This document shows positions 1-11,110 of a DNA stretch of 64,000 nt, piece by piece. Source of the DNA: Moringa oleifera. Its lineage: Eukaryota > Streptophyta > Magnoliopsida > Brassicales > Moringaceae. Under the pieces are notes generated by a model. That model did no database searches, had not been told where the DNA came from, and saw only the letters and a list, made by a program, of their open reading frames with translations. Made by a program: the position numbers and the translations under genes. Location of the stretch: positions 124,001 to 188,000 of the forward strand of contig JAJFZO010000537.1 in NCBI GenBank assembly GCA_021397835.1. The letters run 5' to 3'. Each line of letters begins with the position of its first letter. Position 1 is the stretch's first letter.

Positions 1-112
1 ATGATCAAGGATGTTTATTCTCTCAATCAATATATTTTTTTTCCTACATCAAATTTCTAGATTGTTGAATGAAAAAGTATAATAGTAATAATGTGAAGAA
101 ATTAAAATGTAC

Positions 113-117
<5 letters not shown>

Positions 118-150
<33 letters not shown>
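118..150. repeat. (AT)n microsatellite, copy A
   Basis: An uninterrupted AT dinucleotide run of about 33 bases lies 3' of the P450 gene. The matching run in copy B (43776-43800) is about 25 bases, so the locus has changed length since the duplication. Confidence 0.9.
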
Positions 151-154
<4 letters not shown>

Positions 155-452
155 TTATCACTGAGTTATTTATAAATTGGTGATAGATAAAACATTGAAT
201 CCTTACATACACTCCTTAATACAGCTAAAAATTTTCAGTTGGTGCATTAAAAACCCTAAAATAAAGTGAAGAGCTAATTTAAATGCGATTACTATTGCAC
301 TGGGTAACAAAGACTTCATTTACATAGACAGAAAAGTAAAGCATAACCCATATATTACAAAGCTTTACTACAAGTAGCACACCCGGACGATGAATAAGTT
401 TCTAATGGCCAACCTAATGGCTGGCGACGTGCACACAAAAGGCTTCACTTTT

Positions 453-2315
453 CTATTCTTTGCTGAACAGATCAAAATGCATGATAGGATAACAAGCAAG
501 AGAGTGTGCCATTGTTCCTGAGAATCCAGTAGGCAATTTTATGTCCACTTTCTCCTCCCCTTTCACTTTCCAATCAAAGCACTGTACCAGGGACCCAATG
601 GTTGCATGCAATACAACCGAACCATGCGAGGCGCCAAGGCAGGCTCTCCTTCCACTACCAAACGGCAGGTAGTTCACATCCATGCCCTTGAGCTCCATCT
701 GATGCTGACCAGGGTTTTTGGAGGTTATGTCCGTCATGAACCTCTCTGGTATAAACTTATTGGGTTCTTTCCACGTGTTTGGATCGTGCATGATGGCGTA
801 TGCATTGATGAAGATCTTTGTCCCTGCCTTTACATCGTAGCCGTTGATCTTAGTGTCAATGTTGCATTGTCTACGAAGCAGGGGTCCTGCAGGGTGTACC
901 CTTAGTGCTTCTTTTATTACTGCTTGCAGGTAAGGTAATTTTGGGACGTCAGATTCTTTCAGTAGCCTGTTGGGTCCCACAACTGTGTCAATTTCCCTCC
1001 TAAGCTTTGCGAACACCTCAGGATGATTAATCAACTCTGCCATGGCCCATTGCATTGCTGCTGACGTTGTATCGATGCTGGCTATAAATATTTCCTAACA
1101 TGTACATACCAAGGCCTTAGTTTCACGTAAAGGATACTTTTTTTTTTCCCTAAATTTTCTCTGCTGCACTTAACAAAATAATATGGAGCTGGGATCTCTA
1201 AAGTAGGGCACTTTCTTATAAATTAATGTCCAAGATATTTAGTACTTTGATTATAACGTGGAACGTATTTATAATAATCCAAATTTCCTAGTTAAGAACT
1301 AACTTCTCAGCTAATGCATAGTCTAGTAGTGATGCTAGTTAATTACTTAGGTGGGAAGAGACATATATATGAGGATAGAGCGATAACTTACAAGGATGAA
1401 ATGCTTGATCTGATCTCGGGTTAACTTCATTTCGGCATCTTGATCTTTGTGAGTCTCCAATAAAATATCCACCACGTCTTTCTCTGCTTCTTTCTGATCA
1501 TGACTGTTCGTCTTATGGTCATCTTCATAGTCCTTCAAGATCCGATCCATCAATTGATCGTACTGCCAGAGTGCTAATTCAAGCCTCTTACCATTACCAA
1601 GGATGTCAAGTTTCTTCAAAGGCCCAAATACTTCACCAAAACTAAATTTTGCTCCACACCCCATAATGTCCCTAATCATTTTCCTTATCTCTAGAGGAAG
1701 ACTAGGGCTTTTTAAGCATCTTTTGCCCATCACCATTTTGCAAATCATGTTATTGGTCAAGGCGGAGAACTCCATACTCAGATCACATGGTTCTCCGTCT
1801 CTGGATCTTTCAGCGAGGACTTTCAAGAGCTTCAATGCCTCCTGCTCCCGAATATGGATGAACCTGTCAAGTTGTGAGCCTGCGAATAGCTTTGTCATGC
1901 ATAGCTTCTTCATGAAGCGCCAGTATGGACCATATGGGGTATTAATGAAATTGGCTTCTTTGTATATGTTGTGCTGAGTTGGACCGAAGGCAAACTTAGA
2001 AGCAAAATCAACGTCATGGGTCTTTAAGATTTCTTTGGCAGTGGCAGCATTAGAGGCAACGAAGTACGTAGATGACCCAACACGTATTTGCATCAAGGGA
2101 CCATATTGGCTTGCTAAGGTTTGGAGAGATTTTGGAAGTCCCGAGCTTAGTAGATGCATGTGACCAATTAAGGGAAGGGCTAATGGGCCTGGAGGGTAGC
2201 GAATCTTGGTAATGTACTTGGTGCGTGATTTCATAAAGCAATGCACCACAACAGAAGAGATTATCCAAACGGACAAGAGATAGAAATAATACACAAAATC
2301 CCCACTAGTAGCCAT
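453..2315 (-). CDS. Cytochrome P450, CYP71 clan (CYP93/705/712-like), copy A
   Basis: Predicted haem-thiolate monooxygenase of the ER membrane, using NADPH and a P450 reductase. Two exons: 2315-1392 (924 bp) and 1094-453 (642 bp including stop), joined by a 297-bp phase-0 intron with GTAAGT donor (from 1391) and TTAG acceptor (ending 1095). The product is 521 residues, normal for plant A-type P450s. Visible parts: hydrophobic anchor (about 7-28), hinge PPGP (41-44), I-helix ASIDTT (313-318) where the usual second Gly is Ser, ExxR E370-R373, PERF (424-427), and haem loop FGSGRRACLG (453-462) with Cys460 as ligand. The general pattern resembles CYP93, CYP705 and CYP712 from memory of those families; subfamily and substrate are not determined. 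The ATG was chosen because it directly precedes the anchor. No frameshift or stop is seen. The paralogue is 44104-45948. Confidence 0.9.
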
Positions 2316-2408
2316 GCCCTACGAAGCTAATGCAAGAACAACTGCACAAAGATATCTTTCTATCTCTCAAGCGGTTTAGGTTCGCCAAGGGATTGAATTC
2401 CTGGAGGG

Positions 2409-2421
2409 CATATATATAATG
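2409..2421 (-). promoter_or_regulatory. TATA box of P450 copy A
   Basis: Read on the minus strand the site is ATTATATATATGC, about 95 bp upstream of the P450 start codon. The same site and spacing occur in copy B at 46042-46053. Position and sequence fit a core promoter; transcription start is not shown. Confidence 0.6.
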
Positions 2422-3700
2422 GGTGCATGGGAGATTAAAATGCAAGAAATGGTAGCTCATCAATCATCAATCATCAATCATAAAGATATTGGCTTATGTC
2501 ATTAATTATCTTATTTGTCATAATTTTATTACCAGGTCAAATGCTGTATGGATTATTATTTTCAATGTTTAATTTTTATTTCTACAATATATCCTGGATA
2601 TCAATGTTCTAATTGGTTAAACTTATTTCCTTCTTTTTTCAATTGGTCTTGCCAAATTAAATTACTTCGGAGAAAACTGTAATTATGCATGGATAAACCA
2701 TTAGTAGCTGGGAATCTTGTTGGTCCTATGCTCCATGGAGAAGTGGACGAGCATACTACATTAATTAGCTAGTCTTCATCTTCGGAGCCTCTCTCATCTT
2801 TATTTGTATTTTAGTGTCTATCAATGTGAAAGTTATGGGCTAACAAATGTGATGACCATTTGAGGAAGCTTTGTATATTTTTTCTCCTTGATTCCTTCTC
2901 GACAAACATTATTTATGTAGCACTTGTTCTATGTGGTCCTAATGAAAGCTACAAGAAATTGGTTTTTTTTTTTCTTTCTCTCTTTGAGGAACTTATAGAA
3001 ATTTATTTGATGAATCTGCCAATCTGATGACAAATTATATATCTGACTCCAATCAATTAATATTTTTGAAATGGGTACTAGCCCCAGGCCCTATATCGTC
3101 ACTAGTAAGAGACTATGGCAGAAAGGTGACTTATGTTCTCATTTTAACTTTAGCCTAAACCTTTGAGTTGGGTGGATGTGGAAGTGTATAAATGAATTTA
3201 GTATTCAAAGAAAAAAAAAAAATGTCTTGTTAATTTCTCTTTGGTATGTACAAGGATACATCTAACATATGCAGTTTGTTTTGATATGTATATGCTAGTC
3301 TCATCCCATTCGCATTAATAATACTCCTCTTTTCTGTCCTCCAACATCTTTGTTAGTGGTTATGCACTTGTGTTGATGTTTTTCAGATTCTTATTTTGAT
3401 TATAATAAAATTTTTTGTATAAAATAATTAAAAATTTTTTTATTGATATATTAAAATTTTAAAAAAAATAAATAAAATGAAAGTGAGGTAATAAAATTTT
3501 TACAGAAATTATCAGCGAAGATTCTTTAATTAAAAACATTTTGAAGTGTTTTTGTAAAAATTCTCATAAAAAAAGTGAAATGTTATCATTTTTGAATTTT
3601 TATAATAAATAAATAAAACTCTCAACATCAAAATTTTTGAAAATTTTTATTTCAAATAATTATTTTAAATATTAAAACAATTACTATAAACATGTCCATA
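2422..3700. other. Intergenic DNA upstream of P450 copy A
   Basis: This is the 5' flank of the minus-strand P450 gene. It holds a short ATC/AATC-rich repeat (about 2457-2480) and becomes strongly A+T-rich after 3400. No supported coding region was seen. The sequence is well conserved in copy B (46054-47320). Confidence 0.6.
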
Positions 3701-4690
3701 CCAATATTTTGTGTATAATTACCATGGATATGTTTGCAATAAATTTTAATAAGAAAAATTTAGAATTATTTTTTAAATTATCTGTTTTTAAATATAAAAA
3801 ATTATCAAAGAAAATATCATAGCAATACAGTATAATTTTGGAAATGTGAATTAATACTTATAATATTTATTATTTTTTAATATAAAAATTACCAAAAAAA
3901 CATGACGATGACAATTTGTATATATCATTGTTGTGAAAAATACTTGTAGAAAATATTAATAGTAAAAAATTTAAAATTTTTAATTTTTTAAAATTATTTA
4001 TTTTCATATACAAAGAGAATTACTCAAGCAAAAACCATGATAATACAATGTATAGTATTACCATGATCATTCCTGTGATAAATTTTGAAAATGTAAATTT
4101 ATATTTATAATTTACATTATTTTTTTAATATCAAAAAGATTTGTTACATATAGGATCTGATAATCTAAGGTAAAAAAAAAATTACCACAAACATATCTGT
4201 GGTAATTTATTATAATTTAATATTAAAATTTATTTTTAATTATTTTTTATTAGCAAAAAGATCATCATTGTAACAATTTTATAAATATAATTGCCAAGGT
4301 TATATTTGTGGCAACTGTTTGCAATTTCAATACTGAAATTTATTTTTCAATTCACTTTCTTATTAATAAAAAGATTACCATGTATATGACCACAACAAAT
4401 TTTTTACGTAATTGCTTGGGATATATTTGTGATAAATTTTGTTAATTGTAAAATTGAAAGTATTTTTAATTAATCTTTTAAATATTAAAAAATTATCATG
4501 AAAATGACTTTGACAATTCTAAGTAAAAAAACAATCACGCTTGTTTTGGACCTGGCATTATTACATAATCATAAAATTGAATTTATTTTTTAATTTTTTT
4601 AACAAAAATATGGTCAAGGACATACCTATGATAATGTTGAATATACTAGAATTGCCACAAAATGTCCTTTGAAATTACCATAAAAAATTT
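3700..4690. repeat. Degenerate ~118-bp tandem repeat, copy A
   Basis: Two recurring landmarks alternate about every 118 bp. One resembles ATTACCATG..ATGACC..TGACAAT (near 3802, 3889, 4020, 4141, 4260, 4374, 4491, 4609). The other resembles TTGCCA.GG.TATATTTGTGG (near 3720, 3935, 4060, 4182, 4292, 4411, 4532, 4653). About eight to nine old units are present and end just before the LTR at 4735. Some units contain a dyad such as TTACCACA..TGTGGTAA (near 4180-4205). The array is also in copy B. Confidence 0.7.
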
Positions 4691-4874
4691 TGAAAAATAA
4701 TTTTTAAAAAAACTTTTTTTATTTAAATGAATATTATAGGCACTCATTTTGTAACAATACTATAATATTGCCAATGCTACCAATTTTGCAATGCTGTCAA
4801 TGTTGTAATGCTGCCAATTCTATAATACTGTCAATGCTACCTATGCTGTATTAAATAAAGGCTTGGCTAATGTT

Positions 4875-4882
4875 TATAAATA
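4875..4882 (+). promoter_or_regulatory. LTR promoter TATA box, copy A 5' LTR
   Basis: TATAAATA lies about 140 bp into the LTR, downstream of a CAATGCTGCC-rich tract. The same box is at the same place in the other three LTRs (16042-16049, 48489-48496, 60186-60193), as expected for the element's RNA polymerase II promoter. Confidence 0.65.
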
Positions 4883-5864
4883 TTCATCTTAGCCAAAAGC
4901 TTGAGGGGGATTTGAGGAGTATTGAGAAGAGAATGTTAAAAATTTTTAGAAGGTTGGAGAATATTTGGAAAAAGTTATAAAAGAAATAAAAATTTTTAGA
5001 AGGTTGGAGAATATTTGGAAAAAGTTATAAAAGAAAGAGATAGTAGTGTCTAAAGAGTGGAAGAGATTTTCTTTGCTAGAGGGAGTTTAGAGGAGAATTT
5101 TTTAAATATTACTTCCTCTTGAAGAACAAAGTAACCATTCCTGTGATTTTATCATTACATTTTTCTCTTTATTTTTATTTTTTTATGAATATTTTCTTTC
5201 ATTTATTTACTTAATTTTCATTATATATGTATATATATATATATTTATTTATTTATTCTTCTTGCACACATATATCCTTTACTTATCTATATGTTATTTT
5301 CACTTGTATTTTTATTTACCTTATGTATTGATGTATTTATATTTCTTTGTTTACAAATACACATAATTTTTTTTATACTTTCATGTTGAACACATGAAAA
5401 ATTAACTAAAAAATGGATAAGGTATGAAAGTAATGAGAAAAAAATGTAATTTAATAGAAAATGGATGCGATGTGATGTAAAACTAAAAAATAAAAAATAA
5501 AAAAAGAGTGATTGGGAGGTAGTATATGCTTTCATGTTGAATAAAAAACTTTGCTTGAAAGAACAAAAAAAAAAAAAGAGAGAGAAAGATAAATAATTTT
5601 AAGATATCAAAATTATTTTAAAATAATAAATTTAGATTGTTCATAATATAATTAATAGATAAATTAAATTTTATTTTTATTTTATTTTTATATCCAATTT
5701 TAACTATGTTTTCAAAAAAAATAAAATCACTTTCATATTATTTTAATTTTTAAAAAATTAAAATGAAAAATATTTTAAATTTTTGAGAGCATGAAATCAT
5801 TTAAAAGAGTTATTTTTAAAAAAATATTTTAAAAACAATAATATATGTTTTAAACTTTTAATAA

Positions 5865-6360
5865 GTATGAAAAAATCTCAAGAGAGAGATTTTCATATAT
5901 TATCATATAGGAATTATTTTTAAAAAATAAAAATATATGTTTTGAGTTTTTAAAGGATATAAAAAAAATCTCAAGACAAAGATTTTTATATTTTAAAAAA
6001 ACTAATTAATATTTTAAAAAATATGAAAAAATCTCAAGAGAGAAGTTTTCATATTTTCTAATAACAAAAAAATTATTCTAAAATATAAGTGTTTCACGTT
6101 TAGAGGAGTATGAAAAATCTCAAGGGAGTGGTTTTTATATTTCTTAATATAAAATTAATTTTTAAAATATTTATTTGATATTTTTGAGAAATATAAAAAA
6201 ATCTCAAGCGAGATTTTCATACTCTCTAATATAAAATTTATTTAAGTATTTAATATTTTTATGAGAAATGTGAAAAGATCTCAAGAGAAAGTTTTTCATA
6301 TTTTTTATATAAAAATATATTTTTTCGAAAAAAATCTCAAGAGAAATATCTTTGTATTCT
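5865..6360. repeat. Array of seven dyad-symmetric repeats inside the 5' LTR, copy A
   Basis: A core of the form TATGAAAA-(A/T)TCTC-AAGAGA-GAGATTTTCATA recurs with AATCTCA near 5874, 5967, 6030, 6116, 6200, 6278 and 6333 (spacing 55-93 bp). The first unit is almost a full inverted repeat with arms of about 12 bp around a short loop. The units lie roughly 1 kb downstream of the LTR TATA box, so they would be in the transcribed leader. Equivalent arrays are near 16870-17360, 49430-49930 and 61060-61560. Confidence 0.75.
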
Positions 6361-7140
6361 TTAAAATATTTTGTTTATATAGCTAGCAATTCATTTTTAT
6401 TTTCAATTAATAAAATTATAAAAGTTAAATTTAAGGCTTAGATTTAAAAATTAAATATTAATTATTTGCTTGCGTTAAAGTCATGGGACTTCAAAGTTAT
6501 TTATATGTTTTACATAATGTGGCTATGCATATGCATCAAAATGTCATTGAATTCATATAAATCACAACAAAAAACATTCTGAGGATTAAAAGATTGAACG
6601 AAAATGAGACCTCCATATTCTCCATCATAAAAAAATAAAAAAAAAAGTTTCAAGATTAGAGGTTAAGTAAGAGCGAAACCTTTATATCTTGTCCCATAAA
6701 AAGATTTCAAGAATTAAAAGTAAAACAAGAGTGAAACCTTTATATTTCCTAAAACATTAAAATTTCACTTGTTTTTATATCATGTACATTTTGTTCAGAC
6801 ATTTTTGGGAATCAATTTTAAAAATCAAATGAATTTCAAAATTGAAAAATAATCATGATCAGTTGGTTATCAATTTTTGGGTGCCATGGGGGTGCTAATC
6901 CTTCTCAAGCATAATCAACTCTCGAACCCATATTTTTAATTTTGAAAGACCAATGTTTCCTTATTTATTTTGTGAAAACAAATAAATTTGGGTGTTCAAT
7001 CGCACCATAAGAAAGATTGATGGCGATGCCCTTTATTTTTATTTTCTAAAATCTTTTCGAAAGAAAATCACCCAAAATATGACATGCTTTTGAGCCACTT
7101 CAACAAATTCAACCACAGTCGAAAATAAATTATGACAACT

Positions 7141-7158
7141 TGACAACTCCACTGGGAA
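7141..7158 (+). other. Primer binding site (tRNA-Arg type), copy A
   Basis: TGACAACTCCACTGGGAA starts three bases after the 5' LTR. It closely resembles the complement of the 3' end of plant tRNA-Arg(ACG), which reads TGGCGACTCCACTGGGGA. The copy B site (50708-50725) is closer, beginning TGGCAACTCCACTGG. A tRNA-Arg primer is consistent with Ogre/Tat elements. Confidence 0.7.
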
Positions 7159-8227
7159 AATTTAGAGAGTCGGGCCAAAATTGATTATGGATTACTTTTT
7201 GGTTTTGAAAATTGAAGTTTAATCTTGGTTCGTTCTTATTTCACATTAGTTGCATTTAGAATTACTGTTCGATTAATTTTCTACTTGTTTTGTCGGTATA
7301 CTTTACATTATATATTGTCACCTAAATTTTTTTATGACCTACACACTTCCTACACACATATCACCCGCATGACATAAGCTTTTGACTGAGCTTTACCCTA
7401 TAGGAGGGAATAGGTAAACTATGCTCTTAAGAAGCACCTTGCTGCCACACAGGCTAGCGAAATATTTTCACTCAGATTGAACTTGAAATACTTTATCATT
7501 TTCGAGAAGTTAATGCTTCTGCTACAATGATAGTAGTGTTTGAAGGTGCCTTACTCATCTAGTGAGGAGCAATATGAGAATCTGTAGAAAATCGATCAAA
7601 TTCTCAAAGCCCAGCATGTGGCAAGCCTAGGGAATTAAGAATAAAATAAGGCCATAGCTAGTCATAAAACAAAAACCCTTTAGGAAACGAAGAGAGCTGT
7701 GCTTTTTAATATTTTTATCTTATTATGATATTAACTCTTTGCTTAATGTTTGTTCTTTTGCGTTATAATTGCATGACATATCATTAAGAGGATTATTACC
7801 TTAGTAAGCTTGAAAACAAGTAATAAACTTTTGTTAAAATCATAAAATATCAATAATCATGGAAGCTTCACAATCAAGCAAACTAATGTCAATGGTCATC
7901 CAGAGTTATGTCTTTAATTATGGACTCAATGTTAGATATTGACCATGTATACAAATGCTTTATGAAATTAATGAGAATTTATATTTGTTTTCATATTATG
8001 AAGTTAACAAATTTTCTAATATTCTTGCATTCATACTAACCATAATGCATGCATACATTTCATTCTAACACTAAAATATTGGATTTGGGTTAATAAGGTA
8101 AGTATAAGGAAATTAAAGTACCATTCCATTATAAACACCTACGAAACTTGCTCGAAAACAAAAACTAATATAGAAGACTAGCAAGTTAGGACGGAGAGAT
8201 TAGAGAACGTGCAAAGAACCCAACATG
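7159..8227 (+). other. Element leader between primer site and gag, copy A
   Basis: About 1.07 kb of internal element sequence with no uninterrupted reading frame. A short stretch near 7535-7625 can be read as acidic, glutamine-rich peptide pieces, but it is broken and no domain is recognised. The matching leader in copy B is 50726-51784. Confidence 0.5.
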
Positions 8228-9245
8228 AGATGATAAGAAACTAGTAAGAGGCACAAGAGAAAATGGCACAAAGTTAAGAAGAAATGCAGTCCCAATTTCT
8301 TTAAATGATGAAGATGATGTAATCAATAGTTAAGGAAAAAAGAGTTGCTATGGAATAAGAGGCTTCTGAAAATTTGCATGCCGAGGAAAATGAGACCTTT
8401 ATAGCCCGCGAGGGAAATCCTTCATCTAATTACCCACCGGAATTTACCCCTGTTCATGAACCAAGGTGTGGTGCATACACTAGCATGCCAAAAGTAAAGG
8501 AACTAATCTGTGTGCTTGATTTGGATGACCCAATAGAAATAGAGAAATTGAGGACTAACAACATAAACAATAAGAAATTATTGCAGAAGTATAAATGTTG
8601 GCAGAAAAAGTGAAAGTGTTTAAGGAAGCTTGTAAATTTCAGGGGCTAGATATTTCAGACCTCGACTTAATGCCTGGACTAGCCCAAAGTTCAAAGCATC
8701 TAAATTTGAAAAATTCAATGGAATTAAATGCCTATGCACGCACATTCGCATGTATTTACATAAGATGCATGGATAAAAGGACAATCAGAAGCTGCTTATA
8801 CATTGCTTTCAAGATAGCCTAAAGGAAGAAACGCTAGATTAGTATACTAACTTAGAAGCCTCTAAAATTCAATCTTGGAAAGATCTAGTCGCTGCTTTCA
8901 TGGGTCACTACCAGCACATGGTAGAACTTGCACCAAGTTGAGTTACTTTACAAAATATATGCAAGAGAAAATGATGAATCCTTCAAAGAATATGCTCGAA
9001 AATGGCATAAAGTTGCAAGAAGAGTCGTTCTGACTTTGTCTAGAGATGAGTTTTTAGAATTATTTGTCAATACTCTAAAGCCTTCATTTAATGAAAAGTT
9101 ACTTACTATGTTAGGTGAAAAATTTGTCAAGATAGTTAGGCAAGAAGAGATTTTTAAGAATGCCTATAGACTTAGCAGTTGAAAGATCAAAACAATGCAA
9201 AGAAAGCTACAATGGTAAAGAAAAAGGAAGGAGAAACAAACCACA
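8228..9245 (+). pseudogene. Retrotransposon Gag remnant, copy A
   Basis: Degraded capsid-nucleocapsid region of the Tat-like element. The upstream part (8374-8822) is an acidic, coiled-coil-like segment in two frames that includes VLDLDDPIEIEKL. The capsid core follows: an MHMYIRCM-like start near 8750, a WKDLV motif near 8878, and an in-frame block at 8928-9182 with SFKEYARKW and ELFVNTLKPSFNEKL, typical of the plant Retrotrans_gag domain. At least two frameshifts and several stops break it. No CCHC zinc knuckle was identified downstream. Copy B (51785-52822) is slightly better preserved. Confidence 0.8.
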
Positions 9246-9848
9246 TTTCTTAACAAACTTTTTATCAACCTCCATTTTTTAACTCGCGACCTCATCCATA
9301 CAGTTTCCAAAGACTTCTTACCCTATGCCCTATTATTCAACCACAAATGTCATTAATACAGTACTAAGGCCAGTAACATAGCAATAGTCATTGGCATTAC
9401 CACCTCTTGTTGCTCCTTAAAACTTTAACCAACTTAATCCCTAACAAATAAGACCCCAAAATCAATGTTCGAGGGTCCCCATAAGGTGGATTCCCATGAC
9501 ATATGCAGGGTTGTATCCCCAATTACTAGAAGGAAGATTAGTAGCCTCAGCATTTTTGAAACCAATACAACCTCCATATCCCAAGTGGTATGACCTTGAT
9601 GCGACTTATACTTACCACAATGGAGCGACTAGGAATAAATATAAAGAATTACACAGCATTTAAGTACAAGGTCAAATCTTTAGTTGATCATGAGGCCTTG
9701 AGGTTCGATACAGACCTTAGCCCAAATGTGGGCAATAATCCGTTGCCAACGCATAGGAAACCGATAGTCAACTTTTAGGAGACTACCCTTAGATATGTCA
9801 TACATGAGTCAGAGCACATTTACAGCATGAGAATTTGATGACTCAATA
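9246..9848 (+). pseudogene. Gag-protease linker remnant with 721-bp deletion, copy A
   Basis: Proline-rich broken linker continuing from Gag (peptide pieces such as QPPYPKWYD near 9570), followed by a short open stretch 9590-9778. The alignment offset to copy B changes from 43558 before about 9770 to 44279 after it, so copy A lacks 721 bp that copy B retains (about 53332-54053). The junction shares CAACTTTA/AGGAGACT-like bases, compatible with a microhomology-mediated deletion. The lost DNA held the start of the protease domain. Confidence 0.75.
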
Positions 9849-10166
9849 TTGAATTGTACTTGGGTTATAAAAGTGCCAATGAGGATAGGTCTGTACACTT
9901 ACAATATTGAATTCCAAGTGATGGACATTAATATCTCTTTCAACTATTTACTCGGAAGACCTTGGATTCATATGGTAGGGGCTGTACCTTCGACCCTATA
10001 CCAGCAGGTTAAAATGATTATGAAAAATCAGCTCATCGCCATCAAAGGAGAAGAAGACATCATAGCTTCAATTTTATCAAGCCACTCCTATATTGAGGCT
10101 TTAAAAAACACTAAGGATTGTTCATTTAGAGTATTAAAATTTGTGAATGCTACTGAACACACATAG
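9849..10166 (+). pseudogene. Aspartic protease remnant, C-terminal half, copy A
   Basis: The open stretch encodes EFQVMDINISFNYLLGRPWI followed by the GAVPSTLYQQ block, the conserved C-terminal half of plant Ty3/gypsy (Tat-type) proteases. The N-terminal part with the catalytic Asp is missing because of the deletion at about 9777. The protease that would mature Gag-Pol therefore cannot be active here. Confidence 0.8.
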
Positions 10167-11110
10167 GCATGGGAGCTTTGCATTTCTAAAAATATGAAAT
10201 TCTAATTAGGGTAGACCTTGGGTAAAAGGTACAAAGTCAAAAGAGGATTGGGGAAGAATTTGCAAGAGATAACATTGGCCTTGGATATCCTTGAAAACAA
10301 GGATCAGACTAGCGTAGGCTACAAAAGAACCAGAGAGAGAAAAACCAAATGATGAAAACAAAGAAGAAAAAAAGGAAGATACTATTTAAAAGGACAACTT
10401 ATGAGTCAAAGCCTATCGATTATAGCTTTCTGTTGCACTGAGTATTCAGATTAGCTAGTTTTATTATCCCTAAGAAACCAATTCATGTTATCATCAAAAC
10501 TAAAAGTCAGCTTGTAGAAGAGCTTTGTTACCTCTCAATCAACATGATAGGAGATTTATGTATAGAGGAGAGAGATTGTAGAATCGATTGATGTCCCTCA
10601 AGATTTTCTTTGAATAATTGGACAGCAACTGAACTGTTAGTAGTTTTCACAGTTGAGAAAATGTGATTTTCTAACTTTATATTTAAATTTGATCACTATT
10701 AACAAATGTACACTTTTATTTTCACCCAATGTTTATTATATTCTTCACCCTTTCATTCTCATTCATTTTCAAGCATCTAAATAAGACATTCTCATTTTCA
10801 TCTCTAAGGTTACATGTAATGAATATTCTAATGCTATGAATGTTAATGTTGAATCAAATCCCAAAGAATTTCTATATCAAGATGATTTCAAATCAAAAAA
10901 AAAAATAGTGAAGAAAATATATTACCCCCAGGTTTATCAATGATAAAACAAAAGGGAAAAATTATGTCGCATAAAGAGTTCATGGAGACCATTAATTTGG
11001 GAAATGAAATAGAAAAAAAGGAAGCAAAAATTGAGATTACTCTATCTTTCGACATAAGAGAAACATTGATAAAATTGCTAAGGAAATATTCAGATGTGTT
11101 TTCATAATCA
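10167..11110 (+). other. Protease to RT linker, copy A
   Basis: Broken coding sequence with lysine-rich and acidic pieces (for example near 10230-10400 and 10900-11050) and a non-coding-looking AT-rich stretch at 10600-10830. Similar linkers are in copy B (54452-55380). No separate domain is recognised. Confidence 0.5.

Larger units (their letters stand above)
4735..7137 (+). repeat. 5' LTR of Tat-like element, copy A
   Basis: About 2.4 kb, starting TATAGGCACTC and ending TATGACA. It aligns with the 3' LTR at 15920-18000, by eye at only about 80%, and with the copy B 5' LTR at well over 90%. It contains a TATA box at 4875-4882 and a cluster of dyad repeats at about 5865-6360. The start is set by the shared TATAG(A/G)CAC string that follows the polypurine tract at the 3' LTR; the end by loss of LTR similarity just before the primer site. 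Confidence 0.85.

Noticed and set aside
606..905. Plus-strand open frame over the P450 second exon (and its match at 44257-44556)
   Set aside because: It is antisense to a well-supported P450 exon with haem-binding and ExxR motifs; the frame is open only as a by-product of the codon pattern.
1347..1391. Read-through of P450 exon 1 to an in-frame stop, giving a 322-residue protein
   Set aside because: A GTAAGT donor at 1391 and a matching acceptor at 1095 join two halves of a single P450 fold with a phase-0 intron; the tail codons are intron sequence.
1603..1977. Plus-strand open frame over the P450 first exon (and 45227-45610)
   Set aside because: Antisense shadow of the P450 coding frame; no domain.
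2050..2268. Second minus-strand frame inside P450 exon 1 (and 45683-46018)
   Set aside because: Out-of-frame reading of the same exon; the P450 frame explains conservation.
5287..5535. Small open frame in the LTR
   Set aside because: AT-rich low complexity inside a non-coding LTR, not preserved in the other LTRs.
8948..9130. Minus-strand frame over Gag
   Set aside because: Antisense of the capsid region that has clear plus-strand Gag motifs.
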